A DNA stretch of 27,624 bases from JAAYZM01 sp964510785 (GTDB taxonomy: Bacteria > Actinomycetota > Actinomycetes > Actinomycetales > Cellulomonadaceae): contig CAZECM010000041.1 of NCBI GenBank assembly GCA_964510785.1, positions 1 through 27,624 on the forward strand. Reading direction: 5' to 3'. Below, in pieces: positions 13,857-21,583 of this stretch. The first letter of the stretch is position 1. Each line of letters opens with the position of its first letter. The translations under genes and the position numbers were made by a program. The notes below the pieces were generated by a model. It was not told where the DNA came from, did no database searches, and saw nothing but the letters and a program-made list of their open reading frames with translations.

Positions 13857-14659
13857 CGGGTCACCTGCCCGAGCCAGTGCCCGCGCAGCACGACGAGCAC
13901 CCCGAGGCACACGGCGAGCAGCACGAGGCTCAGTGCGATCGCGGCGTCCGGGTCCGTCTCGAGGGCCGAGTAGACCGTGAGCGGCAGGGTCTGGGTGCGA
14001 CCCGGGAAGTTGCCCGCGAACGTGATGGTGGCGCCGAACTCCCCGAGCGCCCGCGCCCACGTCAGCACGGCGCCGGCCGCGACCGAGGGTGCGACGAGGG
14101 GCAGCGTGACCCGCCGCATCGTGGTCCACCGCGAGGCGCCGAGGCTCGCGGCGGCCTCGTCGAAGCGTGCGTCCGCGCCCCGCAGCGCGCCTTCCACGCT
14201 CACCACGAGGAACGGCATCGCGACGAAGGTCTGGGCGAGGACGACGGCGGCCGGGGTGAACGTGATCGTGGTCCCGAACCAGTCGTAGAGATAGCTGCCG
14301 AGCAGGCCGCGCCGCCCGAGCACGCCGAGGAGCGCGACACCGCCCACGACGGGCGGCAGCACGAGGGGCAGGGTCACGGCGGCCTGCACGAGGCGCCGGC
14401 CCGGGAACCTGCCCCGGGCGAGCAGCCACGCGAGCGGGACGCCGAACACGACGGAGATGACCGTCGCGGTGATCGAGGTCCACAGGGAGAGCAAGAGCGA
14501 CTGACGCACCACCGTGGTGGTGAGGATCTCCCCGAACCGCGCCCACGGGCTGCGCAGCGCGAGGCCGAGCAGCGGCAGGACGAGGAACGCGAGGGCGATC
14601 GCCGCGGGGACGAGCGCGACGGCGGGGACGCCGCGGGGGGCCACCCGCCTGCGCGTCAC
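13853..14659 (-). CDS. modB: Molybdate ABC transporter permease
   Basis: This 268-residue inner-membrane permease has about six membrane segments. The coupling-loop EAA motif is DEAAASLGASRWTTMRRVTL (~166-185), which docks on ModC. Other typical blocks are FVAMPFLVVSVEGALR, ARALGEFGATITFAGNFPGR and QTLPLTVYSALE, all hallmarks of molybdate/tungstate permeases. The start is a GTG that overlaps the modA stop (GTGA), and its stop overlaps the modC ATG (ATGA), so the three transporter genes are translationally coupled. An upstream in-frame extension exists but runs inside modA and has no permease features. Confidence 0.95.
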   Translation of the reverse strand: MTRRRVAPRGVPAVALVPAAIALAFLVLPLLGLALRSPWARFGEILTTTVVRQSLLLSLWTSITATVISVVFGVPLAWLLARGRFPGRRLVQAAVTLPLVLPPVVGGVALLGVLGRRGLLGSYLYDWFGTTITFTPAAVVLAQTFVAMPFLVVSVEGALRGADARFDEAAASLGASRWTTMRRVTLPLVAPSVAAGAVLTWARALGEFGATITFAGNFPGRTQTLPLTVYSALETDPDAAIALSLVLLAVCLGVLVVLRGHWLGQVTR

Positions 14660-15498
14660 GGTGCCGCGAAGCCGTAGCCGGCGAGGACGGCGAGCCCCTC
14701 GTCGGAGAGCACGAAGGCGGTGAACGCGGCGGCCGCGTCGGGGTTCGGCGCCTCGGGGAGCGCGAGGATCGGGTACGAGGTGGTCGTGTTGACGTCGGCA
14801 GGGATCTCGATGCTCTCGACGGTGTCGTCGATGTCCGTCACGTAGACGATGCCGGCGTCGACCTCGTCGCTGCGCACCTTGGTCAGTACCGCCGTGACGT
14901 CCTTCTCGTACGTGACGGGCAGCGCCGTGATGTTCGCGGCCTCGAACACGCGCACCGAGGCGGCGCCGCACGGCACCTGCTCCTCGCACAGCGCGAACGT
15001 GACGCCGTCACGCTCGAGGTCCGCGAGACCGGTGATCTGCGCGGGGTTGCCGCTCGGCACGGCGAGGATCATGGAGTTCGTCGCGAAGAGCGCGGGTGCC
15101 AGGGCGTCGGCACCCTCGACCCCGGCGTCCTGCAGCCCCGTCACGGCGGTCTCCATCGTCGCCGTGCTCGCCGAGGCGAAGACGTCCGCGGGTGCACCGG
15201 AGACGATCTGCTCGGCGAGACCCGAGCTGCCGCCGAAGCTGAACGTCACGGTGAGCTGCGGGTTGCGGGCCTCGAACTCGGTGCCGAGCTCGGTGAACGC
15301 GTCGGCGAGGGAGGCGGCGGCGAGGATGACGACCTCACCCGTGAGCTGCTCGGCGGCCGGGCTCGGCGTGGTGTCGCCCGGGCTGACGCTGAAGTCGGCG
15401 TCCGGAGCGGCGGGAGCCGTGGACTGGCCGCACGCGGCGAGGGCCAGGGCGAGGCCCGCGGTGACGACGGTGGTGAGGATCTGGCGGGTGCGGTTCAT
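14656..15498 (-). CDS. modA: Molybdate-binding lipoprotein
   Basis: This is the extracellular solute-binding lipoprotein of the molybdate importer, 280 residues. The signal peptide ends in a lipobox (LALAAC, lipidated Cys23), and a Ser/Pro/Thr-rich tether (~24-52) follows. The binding domain begins VVILAAASLADAFTELG, whose Ser helps hold the oxyanion. FSFGGSSGLAEQI and APADVFASAS are also family hallmarks. Two cysteines in LCEEQVPCG may form a disulfide. The ATG overlaps the stop of the TOBE regulator (ATGA). Tungstate binding cannot be excluded, but the surrounding cofactor genes favour molybdate. Confidence 0.95.
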   Translation of the reverse strand: MNRTRQILTTVVTAGLALALAACGQSTAPAAPDADFSVSPGDTTPSPAAEQLTGEVVILAAASLADAFTELGTEFEARNPQLTVTFSFGGSSGLAEQIVSGAPADVFASASTATMETAVTGLQDAGVEGADALAPALFATNSMILAVPSGNPAQITGLADLERDGVTFALCEEQVPCGAASVRVFEAANITALPVTYEKDVTAVLTKVRSDEVDAGIVYVTDIDDTVESIEIPADVNTTTSYPILALPEAPNPDAAAAFTAFVLSDEGLAVLAGYGFAAP

Positions 15499-15905
15499 CG
15501 TGAGGGACGCTCGATTCCTACGTTGGTGGCTTTGGCGGTGGCGACCGCGAGGACGCCGGGTTCGAGCTCGAGCTCGTCGGCGGCCTCGCGGCTGATGAGG
15601 GAGACGATGCGGTAGGGCCCGGCCTGGATCTCGACCTGGGCCATCACGGTGTCGCGCACGACGCGCGTGACGAGTCCCGTGAACCGGTTGCGGACGGACT
15701 GCTGTGTGCCGCCGGTGGCGCTCTGGCCGGCGCTCACCGTCTCGGCGTGCTCCTGAGCGAAGGCCGCGAGCAGCACGCCGTCGACGACCTGCCTGCCGGA
15801 CTCGTCGGTGGTGGTCGCGAGCTTGCCGGCCTCGGCCCAGCGACGGACCGTGTCGGAGCTCACACCGAGCAGCTGGGCAGTTTCGCGGATGCGGTACTGG
15901 GGCAT
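15495..15905 (-). CDS. HTH-TOBE molybdate-responsive protein
   Basis: This 136-residue protein has a MerR/excisionase-like helix-turn-helix at ~3-50 (RIRETAQLLGVSSDTVRRWA, GKLATTTDESGRQVV). A single Mop/TOBE domain follows at ~70-134 (SVRNRFTGLVTRVVRDTVMA, KATNVGIE). TOBE domains bind molybdate or tungstate. As the first gene of the mod operon it is a natural molybdate sensor, probably repressing its own operon, or a molybdate store. It differs from E. coli ModE, which has a different winged-helix domain and two TOBE domains. It supplies the TOBE domain that ModC lacks. The ATG is 6 nt from a TAGGCT -10, with no Shine-Dalgarno. It is divergent from moeZ. Confidence 0.88.
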   Translation of the reverse strand: MPQYRIRETAQLLGVSSDTVRRWAEAGKLATTTDESGRQVVDGVLLAAFAQEHAETVSAGQSATGGTQQSVRNRFTGLVTRVVRDTVMAQVEIQAGPYRIVSLISREAADELELEPGVLAVATAKATNVGIERPSR

Positions 15906-15911
15906 GCGTGA

Positions 15912-15917
15912 AGCCTA
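15912..15917 (-). promoter_or_regulatory. -10 element (TAGGCT) of the mod operon
   Basis: TAGGCT on the minus strand ends 6 nt before the ATG at 15905, implying a leaderless mod transcript. In the same 140-bp divergent region, imperfect tandem copies TGAGGTTCTG and TGAGGTCTG start near 15955 and could be regulator half-sites. Confidence 0.45.
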
Positions 15918-16033
15918 CGCAGATGCGGCTCGCAGGGACCAGCAGGAGCGCACCTGAGGTTCTGTGAGGTCTGTCTCGGAGAAAATGCGGTGCACGGCCC
16001 TGACCGTCGACGCCATGGGCCCGCGGGAAGGCT

Positions 16034-16039
16034 TACCGT
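16034..16039 (+). promoter_or_regulatory. -10 element (TACCGT) of the cofactor biosynthesis operon
   Basis: TACCGT ends 6 nt before the ATG at 16046. There is no Shine-Dalgarno, so the transcript is probably leaderless. It should serve the whole moeZ-to-moaD run. Confidence 0.45.
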
Positions 16040-16045
16040 GGCGTC

Positions 16046-17272
16046 ATGACCCGTCCACCCGTCCAGGTGCCACCGCTCGTCGACCCCGGGCCACCGCTCG
16101 ACGCGGAGGAGTTCCTCCGCTACTCCCGCCACGTGCTGCTCCCGCAGCTCGGTGAGCTCGGCCAGCGCCGGCTGCGCAACGCGCGCGTCGCGGTGGTCGG
16201 CGCGGGCGGGCTCGGCGCCCCGGTGCTGCAGTACCTCGCGGCCGCCGGGGTGGGCCGGCTCGGCATCGTGGACTTCGACGAGGTGGACGTCACCAACCTG
16301 CAGCGCCAGGTGGTCCACACCGAGGCCGACGTCGGCCGCCCCAAGGTCGACTCGGCGCGCGACGCCGTCGCGGCCCTCAACCCCGCCGTCGACGTCGTGG
16401 TGCACGCCGTGCGGCTCACGCAGGCCAACGTCGACGAGGTCCTGGGCGGCTACGACCTCGTGGTCGACGGCACGGACAACTTCCCCACGCGCTACCTCGT
16501 CGCGGACGCGTGCGCACGCCTCGGCCTGCCGCACGTGTGGGGCTCGATCTACCGCTTCGACGCCCAGGTCACGGTCTTCTGGGCCAACCCGCCCACCGGG
16601 GCCGGGGTCGCCGCCGTCGGGCTGCGCGACCTCTTCCCGACGGCGCCCCCGCCCGGAAGCGTGCCCTCGTGCGCGGAGGGCGGGGTGCTCGGTCCCATGT
16701 GCGGGCAGGTCGGTTCGCTCATGGCCACGGAGGCGATCAAGCTCATCACGGGAGCGGGGTCACCCCTGATCGGACGGGTCGCCGTGCTCGACGCCCTCGC
16801 CTCGCGATGGCACGAGGTGCCGCTCGCGGGGACGGCCGTCCAGCCGGCGCGGGCCGCGCACGGCGGCGAGGAGGTGGCCGACGGCGCACCACTGGTCGAC
16901 GGCGAGAACGCGCCGACCGGAGCCGTGGTGCCCCTCGCCGTCGGCGCCACCGACCCGGCCGCGCTCGCCGTGCGGCTCGCCGAACGGGCCGCGGGCCGCG
17001 ACGACTTCGTGTTGCTCGACGTCCGTGAACCGGGCGAGCACGCCGCCGCGGCGATCCCCGGGGCAATTCTCACGCCGCTCGCGACGGTGCTCGACGGGTC
17101 CGCCCTGGTAGACCTGGACCCGCGACGCGCCGTCGTCGTGCACTGCCATTCCGGGGCGCGGTCCCAGCGCGCCGGGGAGGCGTTGGTCGCGCGGGGGTTC
17201 TCCCGGGTGGACAACCTCGAGGGCGGCATCGTCGCCTGGCTGCGCCACGAGGGCCAGGCCGCAACGACCTGA
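16046..17272 (+). CDS. moeZ: MoeZ/MoeBR: MoaD adenylyltransferase-sulfurtransferase
   Basis: This 408-residue fusion of a ThiF/MoeB-type E1-like domain (~20-260) and a rhodanese domain (~305-402) adenylates the MoaD C-terminus and transfers sulfur to make thiocarboxylate. The nucleotide loop VGAGGLG is at 51-57, followed by DFDEVDVTNLQRQ (76-88) and the conserved Cys209 in PSCAEGGV. The rhodanese active Cys367 is in VVHCHSGARS. The two CxxC zinc pairs of E. coli MoeB are absent (VAAV replaces the first), as I recall for mycobacterial MoeZ. A ~45-residue Ala/Gly-rich linker joins the domains. It heads a plus-strand Moco operon whose last gene is moaD, its substrate. It is divergent from the mod operon. 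Confidence 0.93.
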   Translation: MTRPPVQVPPLVDPGPPLDAEEFLRYSRHVLLPQLGELGQRRLRNARVAVVGAGGLGAPVLQYLAAAGVGRLGIVDFDEVDVTNLQRQVVHTEADVGRPKVDSARDAVAALNPAVDVVVHAVRLTQANVDEVLGGYDLVVDGTDNFPTRYLVADACARLGLPHVWGSIYRFDAQVTVFWANPPTGAGVAAVGLRDLFPTAPPPGSVPSCAEGGVLGPMCGQVGSLMATEAIKLITGAGSPLIGRVAVLDALASRWHEVPLAGTAVQPARAAHGGEEVADGAPLVDGENAPTGAVVPLAVGATDPAALAVRLAERAAGRDDFVLLDVREPGEHAAAAIPGAILTPLATVLDGSALVDLDPRRAVVVHCHSGARSQRAGEALVARGFSRVDNLEGGIVAWLRHEGQAATT

Positions 17273-17312
17273 GCCCACGGGGAACCGGGCCGGCTCGACC
17301 AGAAGGAGCAGC

Positions 17313-18524
17313 GTGCGCACGATCGACGAGCACCGCGCGGCCGCGCTCGACCTCGTCGCGCCCCTGCCGGCCGCCGAGGTGGCGCTCGGCTCGGCCCGCG
17401 GGCTCGTGCTGGCGGCGGACGTGCGCACCCCCGAACCACTGCCGCGCTGGGACAACTCAGCGATGGACGGCTTCGCGGTGCGGGCCGCGGACCTCACCGG
17501 CGCAGGCGACGCGCACCCGGTGACGCTCCCGCTGGTCGGCGCGCTGCCGGCGGGGGCCGCGGCCGATGCCGAGGTGCCGGCCGGTGCCACGGTCGCGATC
17601 ATGACGGGGTCGCCCGTGCCGCCCGGCGTGGACGCCGTGGTCCCGGTCGAGCTCGTCGAACGCGGCGCGGGCGAGGTGACGTTCTGTGGGCAGCCGAGCG
17701 TGGGGGACCACATCCGCCGCGCGGGAGAGGACCTCGCCGCGGGGGACCTCGTACTCGGCGCGGGCGCGGTGCTCGGGCCCACGCAGCTCGCGGCAGTGGC
17801 CTCGACGGGCGTCGGGGCGGTGAGCGCGCACCGCGGGCCGCGGGTCGCCGTGCTGGCTACGGGAGACGAGCTCGTGGCACCCGGCACCCCGTTGCGCCGC
17901 GGGCAGATCCCCGACTCGAACTCCTTCCTCCTCGCGGCGTGCGTCGAGGCCGCGGGGTGCGAGGCCGTGCGGCTCGACGTCGTCGTCGACCGCCCCGAGG
18001 CCCTGCGCGCGGCGCTCGAGGCTGCCGAGTCCGCCGGGGTCGACGCCGTCGTGACCACGGGCGGGGTGTCGATGGGGGACTACGACGTCGTCAAGGAGCT
18101 GCTCGCGGGCACGGGCGTGGCGTTCGTGCGCGTCGCGATGCAGCCGGGCAAGCCGCAAGGGCTCGGCCGGCTCGCGGGCGGCACGCCGTTCTTCGGGTTG
18201 CCGGGCAACCCCGTGAGCGTGTTCGTGTCCTTCGAGATGTTCGTGCGCCCGGCGCTGCTGCGGCTGCGGGGCCTCGCTGATGTGGACCGGCCCAGCTCGG
18301 AGCTCGAGGTGGCCGACGGGTGGTCCTGCCCGGCGGGCCGCGCCCAGGTGATGCCCGTGGTCTTCGCCGACGGCGGGACGCGGGTACGGCGAGCGACCGG
18401 CGGTGGTTCCGGTTCGCACCTCGTGGCGAGCCTCGCACTGGCCGAGGGGCTCGCCGTCGTGCCCGTGCACGTGGAGCGGGTGCTCCCCGGCGATAAGGTG
18501 CGGGTCATGCGGGTGGACCGATGA
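17313..18524 (+). CDS. moeA: Molybdopterin molybdenumtransferase MoeA
   Basis: This 403-residue enzyme inserts molybdate into adenylylated molybdopterin. Family blocks are PLPRWDNSAMDGFAVRAADL (43-62), IMTGSPVPPGVDAVVPVE (95-112), GPRVAVLATGDELV, PDSNSFLLAA, VVTTGGVSMGDYD and FFGLPGNPVSVFVSFE, which run through the MogA-like domain III. A C-terminal beta domain finishes the protein. The start is GTG with AAGGAG (17303-17308) 4 nt upstream, one of the few clear Shine-Dalgarno starts here. It lies 40 bp after moeZ. Its stop overlaps the moaC ATG (ATGA). Confidence 0.95.
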   Translation: MRTIDEHRAAALDLVAPLPAAEVALGSARGLVLAADVRTPEPLPRWDNSAMDGFAVRAADLTGAGDAHPVTLPLVGALPAGAAADAEVPAGATVAIMTGSPVPPGVDAVVPVELVERGAGEVTFCGQPSVGDHIRRAGEDLAAGDLVLGAGAVLGPTQLAAVASTGVGAVSAHRGPRVAVLATGDELVAPGTPLRRGQIPDSNSFLLAACVEAAGCEAVRLDVVVDRPEALRAALEAAESAGVDAVVTTGGVSMGDYDVVKELLAGTGVAFVRVAMQPGKPQGLGRLAGGTPFFGLPGNPVSVFVSFEMFVRPALLRLRGLADVDRPSSELEVADGWSCPAGRAQVMPVVFADGGTRVRRATGGGSGSHLVASLALAEGLAVVPVHVERVLPGDKVRVMRVDR

Positions 18525-18994
18525 GCTTCACACATCTCGACGACGCCGGGCACGCCCGGATGGTCGACGTCACGGGCAAGACGCCGACCGTGCGCGCGGC
18601 GAGCGCCGCAGGGCGGGTCGTGTGCGCCCCCCACGTCGTGGCCGCGCTGCGTGACGGGGCCGTGCCGAAGGGCGACGTGCTCGCCGTGGCGCGCATCGCC
18701 GGGATCGCTGCGGCCAAGCGCACACCGGAGCTATTGCCGCTCGCGCACGTGATCGGGGTGCACGGCGTCGTCGTCGACCTCGAGGTCGTGGACGCGGGCG
18801 TCGAGATCACCGCGACCGTGCGCACGGCGGACCGGACGGGGGTCGAGATGGAGGCGCTCACGGCGGTGACCGTGGCCGCCCTCGCCGTCGTGGACATGGT
18901 CAAGGGGCTCGACAAGACCTCGAGCATCACGGACGTGCGCGTGACCGCGAAGTCCGGCGGACGTTCGGGGGACTGGCGGCGCGAGGACGCATGA
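18521..18994 (+). CDS. moaC: Cyclic pyranopterin monophosphate synthase MoaC
   Basis: This 157-residue enzyme acts with MoaA to turn the GTP-derived intermediate into cyclic pyranopterin monophosphate. Recognisable blocks are MVDVTGKTPTVRAASAAGRV (14-33), KGDVLAVARIAGIAAAKRTP, LLPLAHVIGVHG, and DRTGVEMEALTAVTVAALAV followed by DMVKGLDKTSSITDVRV. The usual active-site lysines are present (KGD and MVKGLDK). Length is normal. It overlaps moeA and mobA by 4 bp each. Its partner moaA is on the opposite strand in the convergent operon. Confidence 0.96.
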   Translation: MSFTHLDDAGHARMVDVTGKTPTVRAASAAGRVVCAPHVVAALRDGAVPKGDVLAVARIAGIAAAKRTPELLPLAHVIGVHGVVVDLEVVDAGVEITATVRTADRTGVEMEALTAVTVAALAVVDMVKGLDKTSSITDVRVTAKSGGRSGDWRREDA

Positions 18995-19671
18995 GCACGC
19001 CTCCCGCCGCCGTCGTCCTCGACGTCATCGTGCTGGCCGGGGGAGAGGCGCGCCGCCTCGGCGGGGTCGCCAAGGGGGAGGTCCCGGTCGCGGGGCGCGC
19101 GATGCTCGACCACGTGCTCGAGGTGGCGGCGGGCGCGAGGGGCGTCGTCGTCGTCGGCCCCGACGCGCTCGCCCGGCCCGGTGCGCCCACCGTCATGGAG
19201 CACCCGCCCGGGGGCGGGCCCGTCGCGGGGATCGAGGCGGGGCTGCGGTTCCTCGACGAGCGGCACCACGGACCGGGGGCCACGGCCGACGACGGCGCCG
19301 GAACCTCGGGAGCCGCGCCACCCGAACGACTCGTGGCCGTGCTCGCGTGCGACGTGCCCCTCGCGCCGGCGGCCCTGCCGCACCTGCGCGCGGCGGTCGC
19401 GGAACGGCCGGACGTGGACGGGGCGCACCTGACCGACGGCGAAGGTCGGTCGCAGCTCGTCATGCTCGTGCGTGCGCCGGCCCTGCACGCGGCGCTCACG
19501 CGCCTGGGCGACGGGCACGGCACGTGGGGGGCCTCGGTCAAGCGGCTCGTCGCGGAGCTCGACCTCGAGCCCGTGCCGGATGCGTGGGGCTTCGGCCGGG
19601 ACGCGGACACCTGGGAAGACGTGCGCGCGCTCGACGCGCTGTTCGAGGAGGAGAACCATGGCAGGACATGA
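18991..19671 (+). CDS. mobA: Molybdenum cofactor guanylyltransferase MobA-like
   Basis: This 226-residue nucleotidyltransferase should add GMP to molybdopterin, as needed for NarG-type enzymes. The N-terminal signature is LAGGEARRLGGVAKGEVPV (15-33), followed by EHPPGGGPVAGIEAGL and the metal-binding VLACDVPLAPAALPHL. A ~20-residue Gly/Ala-rich loop (GPGATADDGAGTSGAAPPE) sits between the substrate segments and looks disordered. The C-terminus (DADTWEDVRALD) matches the family ending. Its 3' end overlaps the next gene by 14 bp. A bis-MGD-requiring nitrate reductase in the same window supports the role. Confidence 0.9.
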   Translation: MSTPPAAVVLDVIVLAGGEARRLGGVAKGEVPVAGRAMLDHVLEVAAGARGVVVVGPDALARPGAPTVMEHPPGGGPVAGIEAGLRFLDERHHGPGATADDGAGTSGAAPPERLVAVLACDVPLAPAALPHLRAAVAERPDVDGAHLTDGEGRSQLVMLVRAPALHAALTRLGDGHGTWGASVKRLVAELDLEPVPDAWGFGRDADTWEDVRALDALFEEENHGRT

Positions 19672-19927
19672 ACCCGTGGGCAGCGAGCTGCACCGCTGGC
19701 TGCTCGAGACCGGGGACGCGCTCGGCGTGGACCCCGACGTCGTGGACGTCGAGCTGCTGCTCGACCTCGCACGGGACGTCGCCCACGGCGTGGCCCGTCC
19801 GGCCGTGCCGCTCACGACCTTCCTCGTCGGCTACGCCGTGGCGAGGGCGGAGGGGGACCACGAGTCCCTCGAGCGGATCGTCGCGGACGTCACGCGGCGC
19901 GCGAACGCGTGGCGGGACGAGCCGTGA
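19658..19927 (+). CDS. DUF6457 small protein in the Moco operon
   Basis: This 89-residue acidic helical protein of unknown function matches my memory of DUF6457 (DVVDVELLLDLARDVAHG, PAVPLTTFLVGYAVARAEG). It has no cysteine and no signal peptide. The ATG has a strong purine run (GAGGAGGAG) just upstream, overlaps mobA by 14 bp, and its stop overlaps the moaD GTG (GTGA). This fixed place between mobA and moaD suggests a role in molybdenum cofactor handling, for example as a chaperone or MobA partner. That is inference from position. Confidence 0.85.
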   Translation: MAGHEPVGSELHRWLLETGDALGVDPDVVDVELLLDLARDVAHGVARPAVPLTTFLVGYAVARAEGDHESLERIVADVTRRANAWRDEP

Positions 19928-20169
19928 CCGAGCTGAGCGTCAGGTACTTCGCCGGTGCCGCCGAGGCCGCGGGGACCGACTCCGAACGGCTCGCCGCAGC
20001 CACGGCGGGCGAGCTGCGCGCCGTGATGGTCGCCGCCCACGGTCCCGAGCTCGCCCGCGTGCTCGACCGCTGCTCGCTCCTGGCCGACGGCGTGCGCCTC
20101 GACGACCCCGCCACGCCGCTCTCCCCGGGCGCCACGGTCGACGTGCTGCCCCCCTTCGCGGGCGGCTAG
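19924..20169 (+). CDS. moaD: MoaD/ThiS-family sulfur carrier
   Basis: This is the 81-residue small subunit of molybdopterin synthase, a ubiquitin-like protein ending in the required Gly-Gly (PPFAGG). It is adenylated and thiocarboxylated by MoeZ at that terminus. The GTG overlaps the previous stop (GTGA); a GTG five codons upstream (19909) is also in frame. Beta-grasp features are LSVRYFAGAAEAAG at the start and PLSPGATVDVLPPFAGG at the end. Its TAG stop lies inside a CTAG that also encodes the moaA stop on the other strand. Confidence 0.93.
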   Translation: MTELSVRYFAGAAEAAGTDSERLAAATAGELRAVMVAAHGPELARVLDRCSLLADGVRLDDPATPLSPGATVDVLPPFAGG

Positions 20170-21164
20170 CCGCCGATCGCGCTCATGGGGCGGCGCGGCT
20201 GGAGGAAGCCCGGGTCGTCGATGCCGTGGCCGGCCTTCTTGGCGCCGAGCGAGGTGCGGATGGCGTCCGCGATCGCGCCGTCGTCGCAGCCCTCGCGCAT
20301 CAAGGTGCGCAGGTCTGACTCGTCCTGTGCGAAGAGGCAGTTGCGCAGCTGGCCGTCCGCCGTCAGGCGCACCCGGTCGCACGCCCCGCAGAACGGCGCG
20401 GTGACCGAGGCGATGACACCCACGGTGTGTGGGCCACCGTCCACGTACCAGAGCTCGGCGGGGGCTGAGCCGCGCCCCGGCACCTCGTCGAGGCGGAACT
20501 CCGCGCGCAGCCGCTCGAGGATCTCCGCCTGCGTGACCATGGTCGTGCGGTCCCACGTATGTCCGGCGTCGAGCGGCATCTGCTCGATGAACCGCATCTG
20601 GTAGCCGTGGTCCACGGCGTACCGCACGAGCGGCACCACCTCGTCCTCGTTGACGTCGCGCATCACGACGGCGTTGAGCTTGATCGGGGTGAAGCCCACG
20701 GAGTCGGCGGCCGCGATGCCGGCGAGGGTGTCGTGCAGCCGGTCGCGGCGGGTGAGCTCGGCGAACCGGGCGCGGTCGAGCGTGTCGAGGCTGATGTTGA
20801 CGCGAGCGAGTCCCGCGTCACGCAGCGGGGCGGCGAGTCCCGGGAGACGCAGGGCGTTGGTCGTGAGGCTGATCTCCGGTGCGCCGTCGGCCCCTTCGAG
20901 ACTCGCGAGGCGCGCGACCACGTCGAGGATGTCGGCCCGCAGCAGCGGCTCGCCCCCCGTGAGGCGGATCTCCGTGATGCCGAGGCCCACGGCGACCCGG
21001 GCGATGCGGACGATCTCGTCGGTGCTCAGCATCGTGGCACCCGCGAGCCACGGCACGCCGTCCGCGGGCATGCAGTACGTGCACCGCAGAGAGCACCGGT
21101 CCGTCAGTGAGATGCGCAGGTCACGGTGGACGCGGCCGAAGCGGTCGACGAGCGGCTCGGTCAT
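20166..21164 (-). CDS. moaA: GTP 3',8-cyclase MoaA (radical SAM)
   Basis: This 332-residue radical SAM enzyme performs the first step of molybdenum cofactor synthesis. The N-terminal 4Fe-4S cluster ligands are Cys24, Cys28 and Cys31 (TDRCSLRCTYCMP). The SAM-binding motif LTGGEPLLR (68-76) follows. The second, substrate-binding cluster is held by Cys259, Cys262 and Cys276 (FCGACDRVRLTADGQLRNCL). The C-terminus ends in the conserved Gly-Gly. I chose the ATG that overlaps the moaE stop (ATGA); an upstream in-frame extension lies inside moaE. Its stop shares CTAG with moaD in tail-to-tail fashion. Confidence 0.96.
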   Translation of the reverse strand: MTEPLVDRFGRVHRDLRISLTDRCSLRCTYCMPADGVPWLAGATMLSTDEIVRIARVAVGLGITEIRLTGGEPLLRADILDVVARLASLEGADGAPEISLTTNALRLPGLAAPLRDAGLARVNISLDTLDRARFAELTRRDRLHDTLAGIAAADSVGFTPIKLNAVVMRDVNEDEVVPLVRYAVDHGYQMRFIEQMPLDAGHTWDRTTMVTQAEILERLRAEFRLDEVPGRGSAPAELWYVDGGPHTVGVIASVTAPFCGACDRVRLTADGQLRNCLFAQDESDLRTLMREGCDDGAIADAIRTSLGAKKAGHGIDDPGFLQPRRPMSAIGG

Positions 21165-21583
21165 GTCAGCCCCACCCAGACGTGCGCACCGCTCGCGAGC
21201 AGCTCTCGCTTCCACACGGGCAGCCCCTCCTTGACGGACTCGACGAGCTCGCGGCACAGGTCGAACGCGAGGGCGCGGTGCGCGGTCGAGACGGCGCACA
21301 CGATCGCGGGCTCACCCACGGCGAGCCGCCCGACCCGGTGGCTCACCGCCACCCCCAGCGTGCCCTCCCGGGCGGCGATGCGCTCGGCGAGCCCGGCGAG
21401 CACCCGGGCGGCGTCGGGATGCGCGGAGTACTCGAGCGCGACGACCTCGCCGTCGACGCTCGGGTCGTGGTCGCGGACCTGGCCCACGAAGACGGCGACG
21501 GCCCCTGCGGCCGGGTCCTGGACGTGGGCGAGGTGGGTGGTCACGTCGAGCGGTGCGTCCACGACGGCGGTCGTCACACTCAT
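21161..21583 (-). CDS. moaE: Molybdopterin synthase catalytic subunit MoaE
   Basis: This 140-residue large subunit accepts sulfur from MoaD-thiocarboxylate to build the dithiolene of molybdopterin. Diagnostic blocks are AGAVAVFVGQVRDHD (26-40), ALEYSAHPDAA, VSHRVGRLAVGEPAIVCAVS and AHRALAFDLCRELVE, followed by KEGLPVWKREL with the conserved active-site lysines. Both ends overlap neighbours by ATGA (mogA upstream, moaA downstream). It pairs functionally with moaD, which is on the other strand. Confidence 0.96.
   Translation of the reverse strand: MSVTTAVVDAPLDVTTHLAHVQDPAAGAVAVFVGQVRDHDPSVDGEVVALEYSAHPDAARVLAGLAERIAAREGTLGVAVSHRVGRLAVGEPAIVCAVSTAHRALAFDLCRELVESVKEGLPVWKRELLASGAHVWVGLT

Noticed and set aside
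16046..17272. Defective MoeZ because the MoeB zinc cysteines are missing
   Set aside because: As I recall, actinobacterial MoeZ proteins lack them as a group, while the adenylation loop, Cys209 and the rhodanese Cys367 are intact.
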